Shown: in pieces, positions 53,704 to 62,900 of the stretch
Numbering within the stretch: the stretch's first letter is position 1
How the letters are laid out: every line of letters begins with the position of its first letter
From: Anseranas semipalmata
Lineage: Eukaryota > Chordata > Aves > Anseriformes > Anseranatidae
Assembly: GCA_013399115.1 (NCBI GenBank)
Contig: VXAA01002213.1
Coordinates: 186,081 to 250,080, forward strand
Length of the DNA: 64,000 nucleotides
Direction of reading: 5' to 3'
Made by a program: the position numbers and the translations under genes
Notes under the pieces: model-generated
What the model saw: the letters and a program-made list of their open reading frames with translations, nothing else
Database searches by the model: none
What the model was told of the DNA's origin: nothing

Positions 53704-54310
53704 GTAGCTAGCACAGGAGATAACGCCCGCACTGACTGCACGTAAAATAAATATCGGCAGCATGAAAACTAACAATAGTCATCTCGATATTTTTCTCTCC
53801 CTCCGAAGACCTACAGTAATACAGTTTGCGCCTTTCCTAGTTTGATGTCAGCAGCAGCAGTACAATTAAAAAAAATAAGAGCTTAAAGAGCATGCATTTT
53901 TTTTAGATGCAACAAGAACAGATATAGTAAAGAGAGCTTGTAACATCACAACCACAACAACAACAGCAAAAGCAACCTCTGAGCCCCAGGATTCGTCCGT
54001 ATCTCAACTGCTTTTATTATCAATTGCAAAAGCATAATAAGAGTAAATAATAAATAAGAGACATCATCATAATAGGAAGAAGTCAGAACACCTTGGGTTT
54101 GTTTTTTTTTTTTTTCCCTCTCTCAAATAAAAGGCAGATTTCCCGATGATCACTGAAATTATAACGACAGCGATTGATCGGAGGGCTTGCAAAGGAAAAG
54201 GAAAAAAAAAAAAAAATCATCATCATTGGTCCTAAAAACGCAACCGTTCCCCTTTGCTCACTTGGCACAATAGAAATTGACTGTCTCTCAAAGAGCCATG
54301 CGCCTGGTGC

Positions 54311-54319
54311 TATTTATAG
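54311..54319 (+). promoter_or_regulatory. TATA-like box, candidate CELF4 core promoter
   Basis: TATTTATAG sits in an otherwise GC-rich stretch about 420 bases upstream of the CELF4 ATG. An inverted CCAAT-type pentamer (ATTGG, 54225-54229) lies about 85 bases further upstream, a usual spacing. The purine start and GC-rich DNA downstream fit a start site near 54340. Single short motifs occur by chance, so this is a candidate only. Confidence 0.3.
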
Positions 54320-54546
54320 CCAGGGGCTGTGCTGGAAGATACCATCGAGCCTCTCCCGGGCAGGCAGACGGGGGGTGCTCGGAGGGGAGGAGGGGGCTCA
54401 GGCAGAGCAGAGGCGAAAGCAGTCCCCCACCCCCAGCCTCCCTTCCCCGCACACACACGCATCCGCACACTCACACCCCACCCCCTAGTCTGGCTGGGAA
54501 TTTGAACCGATCCAGCCTGTTTAAACGGAAAGGACACAGATCTTCA

Positions 54547-54552
54547 ATGTAA
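54547..54552 (+). promoter_or_regulatory. Start-stop uORF (ATG-TAA) in CELF4 5' UTR
   Basis: An ATG is followed directly by TAA, 193 bases before the CELF4 ATG and just before a run of ten A. The context is weak (T at -3). Start-stop elements of this kind can hold ribosomes on a leader and lower downstream initiation. It acts only if the transcript starts upstream of it, which is inferred. Confidence 0.4.
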
Positions 54553-54601
54553 AAAAAAAATCAGATCAGACCCAGAGAGAGAGAGAGACGGAGAGGGAGG
54601 A

Positions 54602-54636
54602 GTGTGTGTGTGTGTGAGTGTGTGTGTGTGTGTGTG
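54602..54636 (+). repeat. (TG)n tract in CELF4 5' UTR
   Basis: This is a 35-base TG dinucleotide run with one GA interruption, in the sense orientation of CELF4. In the mRNA it reads as UGUGUG, the kind of GU-rich element that CELF-family RRMs bind. It lies 103 bases before the coding start, between two purine tracts. Confidence 0.9.
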
Positions 54637-54729
54637 AAAGAGGGAGAGGGAGAGAGCGCGAGAGGGAGAGAGAGGGAGAGAGAGAGAGGGAGGGAGAGAG
54701 AAAAGAAGAGGGGGAAAAAAAGGAAAGAA
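54637..54729 (+). repeat. GA-rich purine tract next to the CELF4 start
   Basis: This stretch of about 93 bases is nearly all purine, made of GA, GGGA and GAAA units with one GCGCG interruption, and it ends ten bases before the ATG. A shorter GA tract lies at 54574-54600. The mRNA would carry a long unstructured GAGA leader. GAGA-type promoter DNA can exclude nucleosomes or form triplex DNA. Confidence 0.85.
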
Positions 54730-54739
54730 GATTTTCTCT

Positions 54740-55019
54740 ATGTATATAAAGATGGCCACGTTAGCAAACGGACAACCAGACAATACCAGCCTGAGTAGCA
54801 ATCACAGCAACCCCAGCACCAACGGGCATATGAACGGATTAAACCATAGTCCCGGAAACCCATCCACCATCCCAATGAAGGACCACGATGCCATTAAGCT
54901 CTTTATTGGGCAGATCCCCCGTAACCTGGACGAGAAAGACCTCAAACCGCTCTTCGAGGAGTTCGGGAAGATCTATGAACTGACGGTGCTGAAGGACAGG
55001 TTCACTGGCATGCACAAAG
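54740..55019 (+). CDS. CELF4: CELF4 (BRUNOL4) first coding exon, partial CDS
   Basis: This exon encodes 93 residues plus the first base of codon 94. CELF4 is a neuron-enriched RNA-binding protein that binds U/GU-rich RNA and controls splicing, stability and translation of synaptic mRNAs. The N-terminus [11 protein letters not shown] and the block from [17 protein letters not shown] to RFTGMHK match what I remember of vertebrate CELF4; CELF3, 5 and 6 begin differently. RRM1 starts near residue 50, with RNP2 (LFIGQI) at residues 54-59; RNP1 must lie in exon 2. The linker at residues 12-30 is rich in Ser, Asn and Pro, and is shorter and different from the human one as I recall it. The reading stays open past the exon, but the splice donor and loss of homology show that the coding part stops at 55019. 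The first ATG (54740) has a poor context (T at -3, T at +4); the ATG at codon 5 (54752) has A at -3 and G at +4, so both may be used. The start was chosen by family match. Confidence 0.95.
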
Positions 55020-55025
55020 GTGAGT
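55020..55025 (+). other. CELF4: CELF4 exon 1 splice donor
   Basis: The exon ends in AAAG and the intron begins GTGAGT, a near-perfect U1 match. The donor is phase 1: it leaves one G of a glycine codon, which fits the conserved G-C-A-F continuation of RRM1 known in this family. Confidence 0.93.
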
Positions 55026-55352
55026 TACCTCCTGAACTTTCCCGAGAGAGATGGGGAGAGGAAGGCAGGCTCTCGCTCCCGCTCTGGCTCTCTCTTTCTC
55101 TCTTTCCTTTCGATTTCATTTTATTTCATTTTCGGCTGGCCGGGGGCGGAGGCGGCAGGCTTGGGGGGGCAGGGAAAGAAATAATAGACCCTCCTGGAAA
55201 GAGAAGAGAGAGAGGCAGAGAAGGGGGTCGGCTCCGTTTGGCTCCTTTACGAGTATTTTCCTTTCTTTGCCCCTTTTCGGGGGGCGAGAGGCAGCCACTT
55301 GCGGAAGCCGGGGAGTCCAGGCGAGAGCCGGCGAGGGAGGCTGGGCGGGCGG

Positions 55353-55381
55353 GCAGCTGTCCGCACGCTGGTGGTGCTGAA
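55353..55381 (-). promoter_or_regulatory. Expanded-spacing RE1/NRSE (REST binding) candidate
   Basis: On the + strand GCAGCTGTCC (55353-55362) and TGGTGCTGAA (55372-55381) match the two half-sites of the reverse-complement NRSE (GGCGCTGTCC and TGGTGCTGAA). The first matches at 8 of 10 bases and the second at 10 of 10. The 9-base spacer replaces the usual 1 base, giving half-site centres 19 bases apart, within the 16-19 range known for non-canonical RE1 sites. REST represses neuronal genes in other tissues, which suits CELF4. The position is about 330 bases inside intron 1. Confidence 0.55.
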
Positions 55382-56172
55382 ACAGATTAAGAGGATTTCT
55401 TTATTTATCTCCGGGAGCCGCACATTTGCCACCGAGGGGTGTGTGTGTCCGTGGGTCTGTCTGCGTGTTTGCGCCGAGCTGGGAAGCCCCGATTTTACAA
55501 CTGTTGTGTACCAGGCACCGGCGCCTTTGCATTTTCTTCTTTTCTTTTTTCTTTTTTTTTTTTTTTATTCTTTTTCATTTTTACTGCTCTTAGGGTTCTT
55601 ATTTGTAGTCCGCTCCAAAACGAGAGGCAGAGGAGAGTGATTTGCTCTGGGGGGGTATTCATTTTGGTTTTGATCAGCGTGGGAACAGAGACATAAACAA
55701 CAATAAAAAAGCCCATCTCAAGCAGGGGGAGAGTATGAAATCACAAAGTGTGTATGTGTTGGAGAGGGCGAGCCAGGAGGGATCGGTTGCAGTTCAGTTC
55801 CAGAAGGGAGAAGTCTCCGAGCAGGCATATTCCAAGCACTACTTTAATGTGCCCGAAGTCCACCCTGGGAACTTTTTGGGTTTTCTTTCAAGGCAGTAGA
55901 GACGTGCTCCCCGTGCGATGCCTCGCTCGCTCCAGGTTTGCCTGCTCCTTTCCCTGCTTAGTCTCTCTGGAGGTNTGTGTAGTGGGGGGGGAAATGCTCA
56001 GATCCCCGGGTAGGAAAGTAGGACTCACAGGGAGGAAGTTGAAGATAATTTGCATGGTAGCCCAGCTTAGGAGCAGGAGAGACCCGGGAGTGAAGCGAGC
56101 CACTTTATTAATTCAGGTTCTGTACATATAGTGTGTGTGTGTCTGTTTATTTCATTAGATATGTAGTTATTT

Positions 56173-56204
56173 AGAAAGAAAGAGAGAAAGAAAGAAGGAA
56201 AGAG

Positions 56205-56259
<55 letters not shown>

Positions 56260-56275
56260 GAAAAAAAGAAAAAAG
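56173..56275 (+). repeat. (GAAA)n microsatellite in CELF4 intron 1
   Basis: An imperfect GAAA/GAGA start is followed by about 13-14 perfect GAAA units (about 56205-56259) and an A-rich tail. A - strand open frame of Phe/Leu/Ser over it is an artefact. Confidence 0.95.
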
Positions 56276-57549
56276 ATCTAATCAGAAGTAAGTAGGGTGT
56301 GACTCCAGATCTAGTGCAGGAGGAAAAAGGGTTGTGCAGGGGGCCACGGGGGGAGTGGAAGTTGCATCTGTTACAGGAGAGGTTCCATAGCAATGTCTAC
56401 TCCAGCCTGGTTCACTCCTGGTAGGGAGAGTCACTGGGAACGGCATTAGTGGCTTCCCAGCTTTCCAGCTGCCGTGGCGAGTTGTAAATCTTAAACTTAA
56501 CGGCATGTTTAGGAGGCATCTCTTCCCCCTTCCCACTCACTCCCCTCCTCTCCTCCACCTTCAGGAAACGCGAAAGAAAATATACCCTGACAGTGCAAAG
56601 TACCAGTATCGCACAGGCTAGAGAAAACATCCAGGGCTCGGGGAGTGGGGACTAAGTCCAAGTTACAGGATATTTCTTCCTTCCTTTCTTGCCGGTTGCT
56701 CCAAACACCCTTCTCATATTTACAATGATCAGTGTATCCCTTACGAACCTTGCTTTCCTTTCAGGCTAGCTTCTTAGAAGCCACTTCAAGGTCTGATGGG
56801 CATCATTTAAACATGACATCCACACTAGAATAATTATTAATAATAACAGTAAAAATAATAGTAAGAAGCACAGGGAAGGAAAGGTCCTGGGAGGTTTTGT
56901 CTAATAGATGAGGCATAGTGAGAGTAGCCACCGAGCCCGTGTATGCGCACATGTGTTTGCAAAAATTATCTAAGGTTTCCATAAAATAAAAATAACAACA
57001 GTAAAAGCTCCGCTGAAGAGAATCACTCAACACAGTAGAGAGGAAATGTCTGAGTTAACTTGTAGGAAAAGGATTTTTTTTGGAGGGGGGGTATTTTGAT
57101 TTGTTGAGGAGATTTTATTCTTTTGCTTTGTTCTACCATAAACCTGTAATTAATAAATCTATGCGCTAACTTTAAATTCTATTTCATAGACGTGAATTCT
57201 TTCTCTTGCAGTTCAGTTTTGCTTTTACTGTATGCCTGTGTTCATAGAGACAAACTCAGGAAGGGGGGAGGGAGAGAGAGAGAGAGGGATCATTTATCTT
57301 GCTTGGATGTGTTTAACACATATTCCTGAATTAAGCAAGATACTAACTTCATTTCCCTTCATTTCATTTCTGTTTTAAAGCTGCAACCTAGGAAAAAAGC
57401 CAGGTGGGAAATCTTGTCACCTCATCAAACCAAATTGCATGAGTTCATCTTGAAAGAAACAGTCATTTTTAATCTCCTAGAAGTTCTGGACTTTGGAGGG
57501 AAAAATGATGATGATGATTGTTATATCGCAGGCTAGGGTTTGAGTGAAG

Positions 57550-57740
57550 CTTCAATAGACACCGAGTTGCCAGCGTTTCAGAGATCGGTTTTATTTAGTA
57601 CATCCGAGAAGAGTTTGAACTCCTTTCTAGCGATGCCGCTGATTTATTAGCTAATCCTGATAAAAATGTGCCTCTGGCTACCTGGAAAAAAATTACTTTC
57701 TTGCCAGTAGTGATTAATTACTATTAAGTCAAAAAGCATG
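57550..57740. promoter_or_regulatory. Candidate conserved noncoding block in intron 1
   Basis: Motif-dense DNA with 'gatttattagctaatcctga' and 'tgattaattactattaagtc' (57711-57730), typical of homeodomain-bound enhancers. No coding and no repeat signature. Confidence 0.3.
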
Positions 57741-58361
57741 ATGGGGCTTTGAAAGATGAGGATTGTGTTTGGCTTTTTTATTTTATTTTATTTCATTTCA
57801 TTTTTAATCTATTTTCTTTCTCTTTTCTCTTCTTTAAATTCAGCCATGTGAAACATAGTATTCACTCAGATCTCCTTATTTTGGCTTTGCTTGGAGGCAT
57901 AGGTGAAGAATTGCATAAAGATAGTCCAACTTGGCTCTCAGGGGTAGGATGGCAATACGAAACCCCAAGATGCTTTCCATAAGCGATGCATAATGCTTAT
58001 ACATTAATTGATCCATCACTCTCAGTTGATTTTATTCCTAATCCAGGGGATGAAGCTGTGGCAGTGGTATACCTTGAAGGGTTAATAGTGGGCTGTAGTT
58101 TATTTAAGTGTACGGAGAGCAAATCTTGGGTGTGGAGGGGGAGAAGGTGGGTTTGTGTTGGGGGAGGGAAGAGAGAGGAATTAGCTTAGAGTAAAAACGT
58201 AGCAACCAGAGTCATTTCAGGTGTAAATCCATTGAAATGAGAGCACAGGATGTGTATGATTCAAAATATTATGAAGAGATCTTACTGTGGTGCTTCTGTA
58301 TATCAGGAGGAAATTGAAAATTAAGAACCTGAAGATAAAGAACATGACTATCCCTTCTTGC

Positions 58362-58396
58362 CAAAAACAAACAAACAAACAAACAAAAAAAACAAA
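58362..58396 (+). repeat. (CAAA)n microsatellite
   Basis: About six CAAA units followed by an A run. Confidence 0.9.
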
Positions 58397-58772
58397 CCTA
58401 TCCAAAAGGGATAGTGAAGTCCTAGGTTCTCTCAGCAGCAGCCCTGGCTGATAGCAGGCCAGATACCAGGGAAGAGGCAGGGGAGTAGGACTCTCTTGCA
58501 GACACGCAAAGAAAGAAGAGGGTACGGGGGAAGCAGCGTGTAAGGGAAGGTGGGAAAGAATCACCAGATCTCTGAGAAAACAAGATTTCGTAGCACGAGC
58601 ATCACTGCTACATATTTCCCCCTTCCTCGCTTCTCTCCACACGGGGCAGGAACACACTCCTGCTGTGGCACTTTGCTCTAGGGTTGGGAAGAGGCTGTGT
58701 GCTGAGATCTGCGGGTAGAGATCTACCGGGGCCGGGCTGACCCACCCACGCGCTCACACGCGCGCGCGCACA

Positions 58773-59040
58773 GAGTTAACTAATCACACTCGAACAATTT
58801 AGCAAGCCATTCATTCATAACTTCCCCCCTTCTTATCTAGCAGTGGAGTATGCTTAAAGGCTGAGTTACTGGGAGACATAAAGGTTAGTGCTCTCAGGAC
58901 AGCCATATTATAATGCATTATCTTTGAAGTCATTTAAGGCCAATTTAAGTGGTATTTAGTATAATATTTATGAATTAATGTAATCTAAATATAGGACTGT
59001 CCCCATAGGTTTAAACAGCCTTTTCTACCGAAGCATGGTT
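58773..59040. promoter_or_regulatory. Candidate conserved noncoding block in intron 1
   Basis: Starts after a short CG/CA alternating tract (58754-58772). It contains 'agttaactaatcacac', 'ttcattcataact', 'ataatgcattatctttg' and 'atttatgaattaatgtaatc'. Its composition is unlike the repeats nearby. Confidence 0.3.
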
Positions 59041-62000
59041 GTACCCAAGGCCTGGAATGTGTTTTAATTTAAAACACACAGGTCTCCATAATATTCTATT
59101 TAGGAAGTCAGAAGAAATCAGCATTCCACACTTAACTGAGATTTACTGAAACACAAGCGGGTGAGTGCACTTAAAGAGTGGAGACAGCACGCAGTGAGAA
59201 AGCAAGAGTCTTTCATGGATGTGAAAGCTACAACATTCTTTCAACCCTTATTTAGGGAGGGGGAAAACAAAACCCCAAAACCTCCTCTAAATCCACTATT
59301 GTGGTCCTGTGGCTAGGATGGTGTACCTATCGGACCTGAGCCTCACTCGACAAGCATCCAATGCAGCTAGAAAAATGCAGTAGGAAAAGAATAGTTTAGC
59401 TCTTTTGCTGTTTTACCTTCTCAAAAGTATAAATAATTTTGGAATTTAAGACACCTAGGGGGTAAGTAAACAAGGCTTCCATTCATTATATTGTTATGTT
59501 TGATTACAAAGATAGATGATAGAAAGATTAAAACCTTGTTAAGTCTAAGGATGTTTATGAAGCTTTTGGATATCTCAGAAATTCAGAGGTGCAATGAAAA
59601 TGTGCATTCAATTAAGATGATATATTTGCATACGTGTATAAATGTATAGATTTGTGTGTGTGTATACATACAGAAAAAAGAGTGATGTATACACATTCAC
59701 GCATATAGCCTTTGGGAAATGGAAATTTAGTTGAAAAGAAGCACAACGCAATACAGGTGCTGAATAAACTCCTCCATAATTGAAACATAAGGCTTGCCTG
59801 GCTGAAAGCAACACATACAGCATTTAGTATGGTAGTAAACCAAACAAGTTTTAGGGAGGTAAATGCACAAATAAACTGGAATAAAACAGAGGAGGCTTTA
59901 TGCCTTAGGTTTAAAGAACAACCCCTTAAAACAATCAAAATGCAATTGGATAGCTTGATGGAAGAGAGAGAAAAAAAACAGCCCCCTGTACATTACAATC
60001 TCCCATACAGATGAGTGTCTATGTATATTTGATAATGTCAAACAGATAGCCCAGATTGCTTCATAAATTAGAAGGCTATGTGTTAACTCTTTTTTCAGGG
60101 GTCTGGACATGGATTCTGGTTTCTAAAAGCAGCTGCAGCCAGTTATGATGCTGTTGTTACGGTTGTGTCAGCATTTCCAGTACAAACTCCAATTTTCTGG
60201 GATCTCTCGCTTGGCTGTTAAGTTTTGCACTGAAAGCTGTTCTTCAGCTAGCCCCACTACCATCTCAACTAATCGTCCTTACAAGAATGTATTTGCTTTA
60301 AAGTTACAGAATGTGGAGGAAAGAAAGAAATTAAAGTTCGTGTTTCTGGAGCTTTTGTTTCTTTTCTTACCTTTCTCCAGGTTAGACTTATACTTCCAAC
60401 ACATTTATAGATTAAGATTGCTTCTGTTCCTCAATATCTACATATACTGGTGCCTTTGGGCATTTTAAGGGAGGAAAAATAAAGAACTTCATTTTTTTTC
60501 TTCTGAAAAAGAAATAGTGAAAACTACCAAATCTCACTGTATTTACTTGACCAAAGCAATGTTTTAATTAGATGGTGAATCGGGAATTTACTAATTTCTG
60601 AAGAATAAAAACAGAAAAAGGGGACAGTGTGTTTCTGCTTTATTTTATTTTATTATTATTTTTTTACCTCTGTTCATCCAGAAGAGATTGGGAATGTCAG
60701 CACCAAAGTAGTGGGAAAAAATTGAGGATCCTTGTCACCTTGGATGAAAAGCGTGGTTCATCTGGTCCTGTATCCTGCTTGTGCCAGTGGCCAGTGCCGC
60801 AGACAGGGCTTTCTTTAGCAGAGGATTCAAATTGCATCGTATAATAAAAGCCAAGCAGCTGATGGAATAGTCTTTTGAAGGAAGTTGTCAGAGACTATCT
60901 GGAAATTTTGCCTGGGTAAAGAGTGAGCGAGATTGCGGAAAGTGTCTTGTGCTCAATAAGAAAGTGAATTGCACCCGTCAAGGAGGGAGTGCATAGGACT
61001 TCCAATGCACGGAGTAAAGAACAAGGGGCAGAAGGGGCTGGATGACCGAGGAGGGCCTCCCCTTGCCTTCAGAGCTGGAAATATGCAGCCACATTTTTCA
61101 GTAAGACGTCAGGGTGTTTTTTATCATGCATACCCTGTGCGCATGCATACCAGCCGCGCTGACCTGACGGACCAGAACGACACAAAAGGAGCTGTTACCA
61201 TCCCTCCCGTCAATCAAGTGTGAACCCAGGCGGGTTTATGCGACAGGTGGTAATGGCTCCAAGGGAGAAAAAGTGGGGGAGATGATCGAGGCTGTTGGGA
61301 CAGGTACCTGCATTTAAAATAGAGCAAAAAGCATCCGATGCCCAAAGATTCGTGTCGGCGTTGGCTGTAGCCTCACAACAATACTCGGTGACAGCAGGAG
61401 GCTGCAGAGCTCAATACGACCCCTCCACCACGCACCGTCAGGGTTGTGCCCTGTAAGAGTTCACACTAAGCAGGAGAGGTGTTAAGTGAGTTAAGCCGAA
61501 TCCTGGCCTTAACAACTAGGCTGGTGTTTCATTAATCCCAGCATCGTCTTTCGGTAGGGAGCGGAGGCCCCTTGCCTGTTGGCTGGGCAGAAGTCCACGA
61601 GAGCTTTGCCATCACATCACTTGGTTCACATTTGCAAACCAAATGTTTCCCCTTCCTGTTAAAATGCAGGATTGTGGATTTACGTAGCAAACCACACTTG
61701 CAGCTAACGCAATCAGCTTCTGCGCTCGCTGGCTTGTCTCTGAACTTCAGCTTTCCTTCAGCAAGTGAAACTAAAACTTAAACGAAGCCGAGGAACTGAC
61801 AAAAGTCCGACCCCTGCCACATTTCTCACTCACTTAACTGCTCCACTGATGCCCGTATGACTATCGCCGGGGCTTGTCATGGCAGACTGACCCTTATGTA
61901 TTAAAATCTGCAGCGGAAAGAGGGAAAAATAATAACCATGGCGAGGGAAAGCTATAGCTTTTCTTCCACCGCCGCTTCCCTGACTGAGCTGGGGTATTTA

Positions 62001-62139
62001 TTATAGGGACCTCTCTCCCTCCGTAACTCCTTGAGATGCATCATCACATTTGGGGAATTGCAGGATCTCTTGCATCACTCTCTCCTGCTGCATTGCTTGG
62101 GGTGGGCTGAAGTCAGGATGTCACCGAAGATGTTGCATT

Positions 62140-62900
62140 TGTTTGCTTTTGTCACTGTGAGCCACGGCCTGAATGCACACACAGGTGAATGCAGCTTTTA
62201 ATGTGCATTCATTATATCCACCTGACATCCCCTCGAAGGAAGAGAGGGCTTATTATTGTCGCTCCTTAAAATAAAGATGGATGAGAGCTCTAAACCTCTC
62301 AAATAAAGTGCCTGACCATACGTAGTGGCTAAAAATAAATCATATACGGCCATCTATTCCATGTAAATGAATGGCAAGACATATAGATATAGACATTGTG
62401 TTAAGTTTGTCAAGCAGAAGCAGCCAAAAATATTGATCAAGGCAAGGGGGGAAAATTGATAATGAACTGGACTCCAGGAAGACTTTAATTGACAGTGACT
62501 TCTGTGAACCAGCTCTGGACAGTATATATAAACTGACCACGATGTAGCTTTATTGCAATGCACTCTCCTTTAATTAATTGTCACCTTTGTTAAGACTGGC
62601 TACAGATCAAAGGTTTAAAGAGACTTAACAGGTTCTTAGTAACAAACCCTTCAGATGCATTAGAAATATCCGACAGCTCAGCCAATGAGGCATGCAGATT
62701 TCGATCTACCTCACCCTTATCTGTTTATTTCTCCCTCCTTTGTTGAACACGGATAGTCATTGTTTAACATTAACTATTTCATAGATGGCTTTGTTGGCAA
62801 TGTTGATGCCCCCAGGGATGTGTATTTGCCAGCGAGAGGTGCCTTCGCTGTTAGGTCTGTCAAAGTATTTTGCCACTAGAAACTTGCTTATGGTTTGAGA
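62140..62900. promoter_or_regulatory. Candidate conserved noncoding cluster in intron 1
   Basis: About 750 bases carry many recognisable motifs: 'tttaattaattg' (62569-62580), a TCF/LEF-type 'gatcaaagg' (62605-62613), 'cctttgttgaac', a CCAAT box in 'agccaatgag', and 'cacaggtgaatgcag'. No repeat family is recognised and there is no coding. Confidence 0.35.

Larger units (their letters stand above)
54340..54739 (+). other. CELF4: Putative CELF4 5' UTR (5' boundary uncertain)
   Basis: This is the stretch between the likely transcription start, about 25-30 bases after the TATA-like box, and the coding start. It is GC-rich in its first 150 bases and then becomes simple-sequence rich: a GA tract (54574-54600), a TG tract (54602-54636) and a long purine tract (54637-54729) that runs almost to the ATG. 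A start-stop uORF lies at 54547. No intron signal is evident inside it. The 5' end is inferred, not observed; transcription could also begin in the CpG-rich zone further upstream. Confidence 0.45.
54330..55460. promoter_or_regulatory. CpG island around CELF4 exon 1
   Basis: CpG dinucleotides are frequent through 54340-54480, in the coding exon, and in 55100-55450 (several GGCGGG and GCGAG strings), while the DNA 1 kb to either side is CpG-poor. This is typical of the promoter island of a developmentally regulated neural gene. Confidence 0.65.

Noticed and set aside
54604..54798. Val/Cys then Arg/Glu-rich frame overlapping the CELF4 start
   Set aside because: It starts at GTG and is only a translation of the TG and GA repeats.
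55020..55390. Extension of the CELF4 frame beyond the exon
   Set aside because: It reads through a consensus donor (GTGAGT) exactly where the family alignment breaks, so it is intron.
56067..56393. Minus-strand Phe/Leu/Ser-rich frame
   Set aside because: It is produced by the GAAA microsatellite.
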